From assembly GCF_020711235.1 (NCBI RefSeq), contig NZ_JAJFAV010000004.1, positions 186,001 to 250,000 of the forward strand: a stretch of DNA of 64,000 bases. Reading direction: 5' to 3'. How positions within the stretch are numbered: position 1 is the first letter of the stretch; each line of letters begins with the position of its first letter. The notes beneath the pieces are model-generated. The model was given only the letters and a program-made list of their open reading frames with translations, was not told the DNA's origin and did no database searches. This DNA is from Hymenobacter sp. 15J16-1T3B. GTDB lineage: Bacteria; Bacteroidota; Bacteroidia; Cytophagales; Hymenobacteraceae. A program made the translations under genes and the position numbers. Below are positions 42,405 to 49,917 of the stretch, one piece after another.

Positions 42405-43448
42405 CTAGCGCGGTACTTCCACCTGCTGGAGCAGCTGGCGCACGATGTCGTCGGGGCCGAGGCCTTCCAGCTCGCGCTCCGGGGTGAGCTGAATGCGGTG
42501 GCGCAGCACCGGGGAAGCGAGGTGCTGCACGTCTTCGGGCGTCACGAAGTCGCGCCCGCGCAGGGCGGCCAAGGCCTTGGCGCCGTTCAGCAGCGCCAGC
42601 GAAGCGCGGGGCGAAGCGCCCAGGTACAAGGACTTGTGCGTGCGGGTCAGGCCGACGAGCTTGGCCACGTACTCGAACAGGCGCGGCTCCACGTGCTGCC
42701 GTTGCACCTGGGCGCGCAGCGCGGCCAGCTGCCCGGCCGCCAGCACCGGCTTCACGTCGTCGAGCGGCAGGCCGCCGGGGCCGCTGTGGTGGCCCTGCAG
42801 AATGAGCACTTCCTCTTCCTGGGTGGGGTAGGGCACCAGCACCTTGAAGAGGAAGCGGTCCAGCTGGGCTTCGGGCAGGCGGTAGGTGCCTTCCTGTTCC
42901 ACCGGGTTTTGGGTAGCCAGCACCAAGAAGGGCGCTTCCAAGTTGTGGGTCACGCCGTCGTAGGTCACGTGGCGCTCCTCCATCACCTCAAACAGCGCCG
43001 ACTGCGTCTTGGCCGGGGCGCGGTTGATTTCGTCGATGAGCACGATGTTGGAGAAGATGGGCCCCTGGCGAAACTCGAAGGCGCCGCGGGCGGGCACGTA
43101 CACCGAGGTGCCGAGCACGTCCGATGGCATCAGGTCGGGGGTAAACTGGATGCGGCTGAACGGCACCGCCAGGGTGCGGGCCAGCAGCTTAGCGGTGAGC
43201 GTCTTGGCTACGCCCGGTACGCCTTCGAGCAGCACGTGGCCGTCGGCGAGCAGGGCCACCAGCAGCAGCTCCATCAAATCGTGCTGGCCCACGAGTACGC
43301 GGCCCACCTCGCGGCGCACGGCCTCGGTGGTGCCGGCGAGCTGGCTGAGGTCGGTGCGCTGGGCGAAGCCGAGAGTGTTCGGCGTTGCGGGAGCGGCCGG
43401 TTGGGGTTGCGGGGCGGTATCGGGCGAGTGGTTCGGAGTCGGTTCCAT
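42405..43448 (-). CDS. moxR: MoxR-family AAA+ ATPase
   Basis: 347 residues from ATG 43448 (MEPTPNHSPDTAPQP). A TTG four codons upstream is in frame but less likely. Walker A GVPGVAKT at 76-83, Walker B IVLIDE at 135-140, sensor 1 VLATQNPVEQEG, and the MoxR-typical RAPAKTQSALFEVMEE. The first 35 residues are Pro-rich and disordered. MoxR proteins are chaperone-like ATPases acting with vWA proteins, here DUF58. It is downstream of the DUF4350 gene after 147 bases. Confidence 0.93.
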   Translation of the reverse strand: MEPTPNHSPDTAPQPQPAAPATPNTLGFAQRTDLSQLAGTTEAVRREVGRVLVGQHDLMELLLVALLADGHVLLEGVPGVAKTLTAKLLARTLAVPFSRIQFTPDLMPSDVLGTSVYVPARGAFEFRQGPIFSNIVLIDEINRAPAKTQSALFEVMEERHVTYDGVTHNLEAPFLVLATQNPVEQEGTYRLPEAQLDRFLFKVLVPYPTQEEEVLILQGHHSGPGGLPLDDVKPVLAAGQLAALRAQVQRQHVEPRLFEYVAKLVGLTRTHKSLYLGASPRASLALLNGAKALAALRGRDFVTPEDVQHLASPVLRHRIQLTPERELEGLGPDDIVRQLLQQVEVPR

Positions 43449-43595
43449 GCGAAAAAGCAAAGCCTGCAGCTGCGGCGCCTAATGGCGGATAACTCAGGCG
43501 AAAAGCGTAAAAAACAGGGCTCGGTTGAAAGGAGAAGTTGGTGTGAGGGCCGGGCGCTGAGCAGCCAGTGGCGCCCCGTTGGATTGCCGGCGCGG

Positions 43596-44819
43596 TCAGC
43601 CTTCGGCGCGCTGGCGAAAGTCGGTGAGCAGCTGGTGCAGGCGGTGCAGCTCGGTTTCCGATACCTGCTCGGCGTCGAGGTAGCCGTGCAGCCGGGCCAG
43701 CAGCGCGGTGACTTCGGCTTCGGGCACGCCGGTGCGCAGGCTCAGGCGGCGCGGATAGTCCATGTCGATGCCGGCGGGCACGGGCTCCTGGAAACGGGTG
43801 CGCAGGTAGTCGAAAAACAGGCGGATGCGTAGAGCGGCCAGCGGCTGGTGGTTGCGCCCCTGGCGGTACAGGCCGGCCACGGTGCGCGCAAACTGCAGGC
43901 TGGTGTTGGGCAAGGGTCGCAGCGTGGGCACCGGGCGCTGCCGCCGCCGCGCCCCGAGCAGGGCGAAGAGTATGCCGCCGATGAGCAGCCCGTACCAGGC
44001 CCAGGCCAGCGCGGGGCTGCGGAGCACCACCCGCAGCAAGGAGTCGTCGCCGCCGCGGCCCTGCTTGTAGAACTCGTCCCAGAGCACCCGGCCCCGGGGC
44101 AGATACGACAGGGCGCCTTCGGCAAAGCGCACGTTGCGGCCGTGCAGCAGGCCGTAGTTGCTCAGCAAGGCCGGCGTGGTGCACACGTACAGCCAGCCGC
44201 GGCCCACCGGCAGGCGCACCAGCACCGGGCGCTGGCGTTGGTCGGCGGCCAGCACCGCGGCCGCGGCCCGGCGCTGCACCGAGTCCCGGCCTCCGAATAC
44301 CAAGCGGCCGAGCGAGTCGCGCTGAAAGCTGCTGCCGGCCACGCGCTGGGGCACGCCGGCCACGCGGCCGCGCAGGGCGCGAGCCGTCAGGTAGCAGCGC
44401 ACGGTGTCGCGCAGGCCGTTCAGGGCAAAGTCGTCGTCGAGCAGCGGCAGGCGCCAGAGGCTGTCGAGGCCGATGTCGTCGGCGGCCAGCCAGACGGTGC
44501 CGCCGCGCTGCAGGTAGCGGTGCAGGGCGCGGCCGTCGGCGGGGCCGGGGCGGAAGCTGCTCTGCAGGAAAAAGTACGTGGCGGGGGCCGCGGCCGAGTC
44601 CTGTAGCACCTCGTAGGGCGAGAGGCGGGTGGCCTGCACCGGGGCGCCCGTCAGCGTGGGCAGCAGGCGGTAGAGGGCGTAGGTGTCAAGCGGGTTTTTG
44701 TGGTCGTTGCGGTAGGTGGGTGTCCAGTCGAGCTGCTTGGGCGCGGCCAGCAGCACCAGCGCCCACACCAGCGTGAGCACGCCGAGCACCGTCAGGGGCC
44801 AACGAATGGAGCGGAGCAT
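43596..44819 (-). CDS. DUF4350 membrane protein
   Basis: 407 residues from ATG 44819. An N-terminal helix (about 8-26), a large exposed domain (30-250) with a flavodoxin- or GATase1-like beginning (YALYRLLPTL, then RYLQRGGTVWLAADD), a second helix (about 277-297), and a C-terminal cytoplasmic region. This is the DUF4350 pattern. The start shares one base with the DUF4129 stop (TGATG), so translation is coupled. It is part of the MoxR cluster; its role is unknown. Confidence 0.83.
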   Translation of the reverse strand: MLRSIRWPLTVLGVLTLVWALVLLAAPKQLDWTPTYRNDHKNPLDTYALYRLLPTLTGAPVQATRLSPYEVLQDSAAAPATYFFLQSSFRPGPADGRALHRYLQRGGTVWLAADDIGLDSLWRLPLLDDDFALNGLRDTVRCYLTARALRGRVAGVPQRVAGSSFQRDSLGRLVFGGRDSVQRRAAAAVLAADQRQRPVLVRLPVGRGWLYVCTTPALLSNYGLLHGRNVRFAEGALSYLPRGRVLWDEFYKQGRGGDDSLLRVVLRSPALAWAWYGLLIGGILFALLGARRRQRPVPTLRPLPNTSLQFARTVAGLYRQGRNHQPLAALRIRLFFDYLRTRFQEPVPAGIDMDYPRRLSLRTGVPEAEVTALLARLHGYLDAEQVSETELHRLHQLLTDFRQRAEG

Positions 44820-45610
44820 CAGGCGGCGTGGTTGCGGGTGGTCAGATCGGTGAGAAACGCCCGGCGTTCGGCCTGCACCTGCGCGTACTGCTCGCGGCTG
44901 AGCGCAAACTCCCCGTACCACACGTACTCAAACTCCCAGGTCAGCTTGCCGAAGGCCGGGGCCAGGGCCGGGCCGTTGCGGCGCAGCTCGGCGTCGTAGT
45001 GGTGGTTGGTTTTCTGCGGCTGCCAGTCGATGAGGGTGCGGTCGGTGAGGGCCTTGAGCACCAGCAGGTAGCCCAGGCGGGTGGCCAGGCGCCACTGCCC
45101 GGCTTCTTCGGCGGCGCGCAGGCGGTCGGGCAGAGTTTCCTCGTGCACGTCGTCGGCCTCCACGGCGTAGGGCACCGGCACGCGCCGGCCGCGGCCGCGC
45201 AACCACTCGCCGGGCTTCAGGCCCAGCAGCTGCAGCACCACCAGCACCAGGGCGCCCAGGGCCAGGCCGTAAAAGAAAATCTTCCAGTAGATGCTGCTGC
45301 CGGGGCCAAAGACCGTCCCGAAGATGCGGCGCAGCAGCTGGTAAAACCAGCGCAGGATGGGGTTATCGGGCGGCGGGGGCTGGCGGTACTGCAGGTCGTC
45401 GTCGGCGCGCAGGCGCTGCAGCTCGGCGGCGCTGAAGCGGCGCACGGCGGCGGGCGGCGGGCCCGGCGGCAGCACGGCGGGGGCCCGCTGAGCCGTTGTA
45501 GGCCCGGCTTTCTGCGCCGGGGCGGCCAAGGGCGCCCCGGCCAGGAGCAGCAGCGCCAGTAGCCCGCCAGCCGCGGGGCGGCCCGAAAAGCGGAAGCGAA
45601 GCGGGAGCAT
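44819..45610 (-). CDS. DUF4129 membrane protein
   Basis: 263 residues from ATG 45610. Signal peptide or N-terminal helix (about 10-33), Pro-rich linker, one helix (about 108-130), then the DUF4129 domain with the hallmark RLGYLLVLKALTDRTLIDWQPQKTNHHYDAEL. A longer frame upstream overlaps the next gene in another phase and is not real. Both its start and stop overlap neighbours by one base, showing tight coupling inside the MoxR cluster. Confidence 0.87.
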   Translation of the reverse strand: MLPLRFRFSGRPAAGGLLALLLLAGAPLAAPAQKAGPTTAQRAPAVLPPGPPPAAVRRFSAAELQRLRADDDLQYRQPPPPDNPILRWFYQLLRRIFGTVFGPGSSIYWKIFFYGLALGALVLVVLQLLGLKPGEWLRGRGRRVPVPYAVEADDVHEETLPDRLRAAEEAGQWRLATRLGYLLVLKALTDRTLIDWQPQKTNHHYDAELRRNGPALAPAFGKLTWEFEYVWYGEFALSREQYAQVQAERRAFLTDLTTRNHAA

Positions 45611-46584
45611 CAGAGGGCTTGGTCGCCGTAGCTGGGGCGGAACAGGTCGTCGGCGGCGGGGCCGTCCGGGCCGGTGGGGCCGCCGGGCGTCTGACCCAAC
45701 TGCTCGGCGCGCCACTGCAGGCTCACATGGTCGCGGCGTTCCACCAGGTTGAAGTATTGAAACATCAGCAGCACGTACACCGTGGGCACGAGCAGCAGGT
45801 TGATACCCAGCTGCACCGCTTGCAACACGGCCACGGCGGTAAAGGCGGCTTGCGTGTCGGCGGCCTTCAGGCTGAACCCGGCGGTGAAAATGCCCAGCAC
45901 CACGCCCACCCCGGCCGACAGCATGCCGATGGCCATGCTGGCCACCATGTACAACCCAAACGTCGACCACCATTTGCCGCGGATCAGCTGCAGGCAGCGG
46001 CTGAAGATGCTGCCCAGGTCGGCGTCTTCGAACACCACCACGCTGGGCAGCAGCAGCACCGCAATGCTGAGGTAGATGCCCGGCAGCAGAAGCAGAAAAT
46101 AACCGAGCACCACCAGCACCCCCGCCACCAACGAGTAACCGATCAACGGCAGCAGATACCGCTTGCCTTCGTCCCAGGCCTCGCCGGCGCTGATGGGCAC
46201 GGCCGGGTCGGGCTGGTACATGCGCCGTTTCACGAAGCCGTAGAGCATGGCGTATTGCACCAGCAGCGCGGCCAGCATCAGCACCACGAGGCCGAACAGG
46301 GCTGGCATCATCAGCACCGCTTGGCTGCTCGCGCCCGACGAGTTGCCGAACTGATTGAAGCGGAAACTGCGGCCGAACACCGTCATCAGCACCGCCAGCG
46401 GCACAATGGCGGCCAGCAGGGGCAGCAGCAGGATGCGGTACATGTTGCCGCCGTGCTTGCGCAGAAAGGCAATGGTGGCCTCAAACTTCTGGCCGAAGTC
46501 GCGCAGGCGGTAGTAGTCCTGCGGGGTGGCGAAGCTGCGCTGCGCCTCGGATTGGTAGACGTACGTGGGCGTAGGAGTGGCCAT
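45610..46584 (-). CDS. Polytopic membrane protein, twin 1 of the MoxR cluster
   Basis: 324 residues from ATG 46584 (MATPTPTYVYQSEAQ). About six helices after a cytoplasmic start containing RDFGQKFEATIAFLRKHG. It is a paralog of the next gene upstream: both share that opening, LLLPGIYLSIAVLLLPSVVV, a segment ending GKWWSTF, and FNLVE followed by WRAEQLG at the C-terminus. No named family was recognised beyond a general resemblance to DUF975/glycerophosphodiester-type membrane domains. It overlaps the DUF4129 gene by one base. Confidence 0.8.
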   Translation of the reverse strand: MATPTPTYVYQSEAQRSFATPQDYYRLRDFGQKFEATIAFLRKHGGNMYRILLLPLLAAIVPLAVLMTVFGRSFRFNQFGNSSGASSQAVLMMPALFGLVVLMLAALLVQYAMLYGFVKRRMYQPDPAVPISAGEAWDEGKRYLLPLIGYSLVAGVLVVLGYFLLLLPGIYLSIAVLLLPSVVVFEDADLGSIFSRCLQLIRGKWWSTFGLYMVASMAIGMLSAGVGVVLGIFTAGFSLKAADTQAAFTAVAVLQAVQLGINLLLVPTVYVLLMFQYFNLVERRDHVSLQWRAEQLGQTPGGPTGPDGPAADDLFRPSYGDQAL

Positions 46585-46613
46585 GCGCGAAAGAAATCGG
46601 GGTGAACAGGATG

Positions 46614-47489
46614 CTACAGCGGCCGCTCGTCGTCGGGCGCGTAAAACGAGTCGGGGGTGAGGGCGGGTGCCGGGGCGGCTTCGCCGAGCCGGGCGGCGCG
46701 CCACTCCAGGCCGGGGCTTTCCTTGGCCTCCACGATGCTGAAGTAGTTAAACGCCATCAGCACGTTCATTACCGGGTTCAGCAAAAACATGCCCGTGGCC
46801 GACAGCAGCGAGAAAGGCAGGCCCACCAGGTGGTTGTCGGGGTTGGTGGCCATGAAGTAGCCCAGGGCCATGGCCGGCACAATCAGCAGGCTCAGAAACA
46901 GAAAGCCGTAGACCACGGCCAGGGCAAACGTCGACCACCAGTAGCCTTTGATCAGGTCGAAGCAGCGCGAGATGCCGCCTTCCTCCTCCAGAAATACCAC
47001 CGCCGGCAGCAGCGTCAGAGCCACGGCCACGTAGATGCCGGGCAGCACCAGCAGCAGCACGGCAAAGCCCGTAATCATGCCCCCGACAATGGTTTTGCCG
47101 AAGTACGCGCCGGTGTTGCTGGTGGCTTCCCACACGTCGGCCACCGTCAGCTCGCGGCCCGGCGTCTGGTAGTGCTGAATGCGCAGGCGCAAAAAGCCGA
47201 AGGTGATGCCCGTGCCCACGATGATGGCCACGCGCTGGCAAATGCCGCCGACAAAGCCCACGGCCGTGTCGTTGCCGGTGGCGTAGCCGGCCGCTTCGAT
47301 GATAAAGCCCAGCAGCAGCCAGGGGCCGGTGTAGCGCAGCAGCGCGGCGAAAAGCACGCGGCCGTGCTGGCGCAGCAGCTGCGCGGTGGCTTCCCACTTC
47401 TGGCCGAAGTCGCGGGTCTGGTAAAAGTCAGCCGGCTGGCTGAAAGTGGTAGCAGTGGCGTCGGCCACAACGGTGGTAGAAGTGTTCAT
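46614..47489 (-). CDS. Polytopic membrane protein, twin 2 of the MoxR cluster
   Basis: 291 residues from ATG 47489 (MNTSTTVVADATATTF). The open frame continues far upstream but there it overlaps the SpoIIM gene in a different phase, so that part is excluded. About six helices. Shared with its twin: RDFGQKWEATAQLLRQHG, LPGIYVAVALTLLPAVVF, GYWWSTFALAVVYG and FNYFSIVE with WRAARLG. The pair probably arose by tandem duplication and may form a hetero-oligomer. 29 bases separate the genes. Confidence 0.8.
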   Translation of the reverse strand: MNTSTTVVADATATTFSQPADFYQTRDFGQKWEATAQLLRQHGRVLFAALLRYTGPWLLLGFIIEAAGYATGNDTAVGFVGGICQRVAIIVGTGITFGFLRLRIQHYQTPGRELTVADVWEATSNTGAYFGKTIVGGMITGFAVLLLVLPGIYVAVALTLLPAVVFLEEEGGISRCFDLIKGYWWSTFALAVVYGFLFLSLLIVPAMALGYFMATNPDNHLVGLPFSLLSATGMFLLNPVMNVLMAFNYFSIVEAKESPGLEWRAARLGEAAPAPALTPDSFYAPDDERPL

Positions 47490-47518
47490 ATAGGCAAGCA
47501 GGGTAAGAAAAACAAGGG

Positions 47519-48508
47519 TTAGGGCGCTTCCGCGTCGGCCTCGGGCAGCGCGAAGCCGCTGCGCCGGGCCCGCCGGTGCAGCCGCCAGGGATACACCACG
47601 AAATAGCCGATAATCAGCACCAGCGAGAGGGCAATAACCGGCGCGCTGATGGCCACCGGGTGGCGCGGGGCCAGGCGCGTGACGAAGCCCTCCAGGAAAG
47701 CGGCCAGCACGATGAGCGGCACCAGGCCGGCCATGAGCTTCACGGCGTCTTGGGCGCCGCGGCGCAGGGCCTCGCCCCGCGGGTAGCTGCCCGGAAACAG
47801 CAGGCTGCCGCCCAGCACCAGCCCGGCCCCGGCGGCCAGCACGATGCAGCTGATTTCGATGGTGCCGTGCAGCCAGATGGCCAGCGAAGCCCGAAGCCCC
47901 ACGCCCTGCGCGATGAAAAAGTACTGGAAGCTGCCCACCATCACCGCGTTGCGAAACAGCAGGTAGAGCGTGCCCAGCCCGGCCGTGGCGCCGAGCGCGA
48001 AGGTGGCCAGGGCCACCCGCACGTTGTTGTAGGCAATGAAGAGGAACATCTCGACCTCCGGGGCGGTGCCGTACACGTCGGTGGGGCGGCCGCGGCGGAT
48101 GTTCTCCAGGGTCATGTTCACGTACCCGTCGCTGAGCACCAGGCGCACGAAAGCATCGTCTTCGGCCGCCGACAGCGCCCCCAGGCCCGCAAACAGCAGA
48201 AACAGCCCCAGCGCGGTGAGCAGCGGCTTCCAGTGCCGGGCCACCAGAAGGGGCAGCTCCGTGAGCCAGAAGTAGCCGAAGCCGCGGCGCCGGGCCGCCG
48301 GGCGGCGGTACAGCTGCTCGTGGAAGCGGCTGGCCAGCTGGTTCAGGTGCTGCGTGACGGGCGAGGTCGGGTAGAACGTGCGGGCGTAGGCCAAATCGTC
48401 GGTGAGGGCCACGAAACGGGCGGCCAGTTCCTCGGGCGTGGCCGCCGGCTGGTGTTCGTAGGAATGCCACCGCTCTTGGTTGCGGCGGATGAATACAACT
48501 TCGCGCAT
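47519..48508 (-). CDS. Stage II sporulation protein M family membrane protein
   Basis: 329 residues from ATG 48508 (MREVVFIRRNQERWHSYE). N-terminal cytoplasmic region, then about six helices. Features of the SpoIIM/DUF95 family: NNVRVALATFALGATAGLGTLYLL and IWLHGTIEISCIVLAAGAGLVLG. The organism does not need to sporulate; the family is common in this MoxR-linked cluster in non-sporulating bacteria. It is the first gene of the cluster and is divergent from the RDD gene. Confidence 0.87.
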   Translation of the reverse strand: MREVVFIRRNQERWHSYEHQPAATPEELAARFVALTDDLAYARTFYPTSPVTQHLNQLASRFHEQLYRRPAARRRGFGYFWLTELPLLVARHWKPLLTALGLFLLFAGLGALSAAEDDAFVRLVLSDGYVNMTLENIRRGRPTDVYGTAPEVEMFLFIAYNNVRVALATFALGATAGLGTLYLLFRNAVMVGSFQYFFIAQGVGLRASLAIWLHGTIEISCIVLAAGAGLVLGGSLLFPGSYPRGEALRRGAQDAVKLMAGLVPLIVLAAFLEGFVTRLAPRHPVAISAPVIALSLVLIIGYFVVYPWRLHRRARRSGFALPEADAEAP

Positions 48509-48559
48509 AAAAAACCACCCGGCCGGCCGGACCGGGCGCAGAACATGCCCGGAAGATGG

Positions 48560-48567
48560 TAGTTTTG
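48560..48567 (+). promoter_or_regulatory. Possible -7 element of the RDD gene
   Basis: TAGTTTTG matches TAnnTTTG exactly, 32 bases before the ATG, within the short divergent region. No -33 TTTG is visible at the usual distance. Confidence 0.3.
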
Positions 48568-48598
48568 ACCGTAGCATCCAACTATTTGCCGGCGCTGT

Positions 48599-49357
48599 AT
48601 GGCTCTCTTGCGCATTCCCACGACGCAGAACGTCACCCTCGAATACGAAACCGCTTCCGTCGGGGAGCGGATTGCCGCCACCCTGCTCGATGGCGTGATT
48701 ATGGTCGGCTGGGTTATTGCCTGGATCCTCATCAGCGTGTACCTGCTCGGGCTAGACGGCGACTCGTCGCGCAACGGCGGCACGGCCTTCGTTATTTTCA
48801 TCTTTGCGCTGGTGCTGCTGCCCATGTTTCTCTACCACCTGCTGAGCGAGGCGCTGTTGCAGGGGCAAAGCATCGGCAAAAAGGCGTTGAAGATTCGCGT
48901 CATCAGCCTCAACGGCGCCCCGCCGCGCTTCACGCAGTACCTGCTGCGCTGGGTGTTGCGCCTGGTCGACGTCGACCTGATTTACGGCGTGGTGGCCATG
49001 GCCTGCATCCTCGGCAGCGGGCGCGGTCAGCGCCTCGGCGACATGGCCGCCGGCACCGCCGTGGTGCGCCTGAACCGCCGCGCCACCGCCGCCGACAACT
49101 CCCTGTTCGGCTCCGACTTTGACCCCGCCTACCAGGTTACCTTCCCCGAAGTCGCCAGCCTGGCCGACCACGACGTGCGGCTGATTCAGGAACTGGTGAC
49201 GCAGAGCGAGCAGCGCGGGGCCACCCACATCTTGGCCGACGTGGCCCAGCGGGTGCGTCAGCTCACCGGCATCCAGACGTACCTGCCCGACCACGAATTC
49301 CTGCTCATCGTGCTGCGCGACTACGCCCACCTGGCCGGCCAAACCGCCGAGCGGTAG
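48599..49357 (+). CDS. RDD-family membrane protein
   Basis: 252 residues. The RDD signature begins at VGERIAATLLDGVIMVG, with helices near 27-50, 62-82 and a third around 115-140, and the LLQGQSIGKKALKIRVIS loop typical of the family. The C-terminal 90 residues are soluble. RDD proteins may be ion exchangers, but a role is not shown for this type. It is divergent from, and likely belongs with, the MoxR-SpoIIM cluster. Confidence 0.88.
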   Translation: MALLRIPTTQNVTLEYETASVGERIAATLLDGVIMVGWVIAWILISVYLLGLDGDSSRNGGTAFVIFIFALVLLPMFLYHLLSEALLQGQSIGKKALKIRVISLNGAPPRFTQYLLRWVLRLVDVDLIYGVVAMACILGSGRGQRLGDMAAGTAVVRLNRRATAADNSLFGSDFDPAYQVTFPEVASLADHDVRLIQELVTQSEQRGATHILADVAQRVRQLTGIQTYLPDHEFLLIVLRDYAHLAGQTAER

Positions 49358-49464
49358 CGTCGGGTACGCGGCGCGGCGGCCCTTGGGACGGCGCCAACTT
49401 CCCCCGGCCGCCTGCGTACTGCCAGAAGCCGGGGCGGTAGCATTCCACCCGGCGTACCGATCCG

Positions 49465-49842
49465 ATGAACAACGAGTCCAGCTTCCGCCAAAACCCCGAC
49501 GAATTCCACGGCCTCGGTGCCGAGGACAATGCCGAAAACCTGCAGCGCGGCCGCCAGGCCGCGCACCAACGCCCCGAGGACGGCCAGACGGGCCAGCCCA
49601 CCACGGGCCATACCAATGCCCCCAACTACGGCGAGTTTGGCAAGCCCGAAGACGCGGCGGCCACCCCGGCCCAGCCCGAGGGCTTTGTGCCCCGCTACGG
49701 GCAGGAAGACCCGCCCCAGCTCGACGACACCCACCACGGCGACGACCGGTTCCGCCACAGCGGCACCCGCAACTGGAAAACCGACGAGCCCGCCAACCCC
49801 CACCAGGCCAAGCCCGGCGAGTGGTCGGACATCGACGACTAA
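49465..49842 (+). CDS. Small hydrophilic, probably disordered protein
   Basis: 125 residues with almost no hydrophobic stretch, rich in Asp, Glu, Gln, His, Pro and Gly (for example EDPPQLDDTHHGDDRF), with no Cys. No family was recognised. Codon usage has the same third-position GC bias as its neighbours, which supports it as real; the alternative frame there (49517-49981) is Arg/Pro/Ser-rich and runs through the terminator. Such proteins are sometimes stress or desiccation related, but that is a guess. Confidence 0.65.
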   Translation: MNNESSFRQNPDEFHGLGAEDNAENLQRGRQAAHQRPEDGQTGQPTTGHTNAPNYGEFGKPEDAAATPAQPEGFVPRYGQEDPPQLDDTHHGDDRFRHSGTRNWKTDEPANPHQAKPGEWSDIDD

Positions 49843-49860
49843 CTCCTGGCTACTCCCGCC

Positions 49861-49901
49861 AACAAAAAGGCCCGCTGCACTCTGCAGCGGGCCTTTTTGT
49901 T
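49861..49901. terminator. Bidirectional terminator between convergent genes
   Basis: A perfect 19-bp stem (49861-49879 with 49883-49901) closes a 3-base loop. The stem has A5 on the left and T5 on the right, so it works on both strands. It serves the small hydrophilic protein gene and the M36 protease gene. Confidence 0.93.
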
Positions 49902-49917
49902 GCGGATGCGTAGCTGG

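Noticed and set aside
42247-42405. Inverted repeat GTGATTAAG / CTTAATCAC in the gap between moxR and DUF58 genes
   Set aside because: Only 9 bp with arms about 140 bases apart; it may arise by chance and no function can be supported.
46614-48581. 655-codon minus-strand frame read as one protein
   Set aside because: Only the last 291 codons have membrane-protein character; the first part overlaps the SpoIIM-family gene in another phase and is Arg/Pro/Gly-rich.
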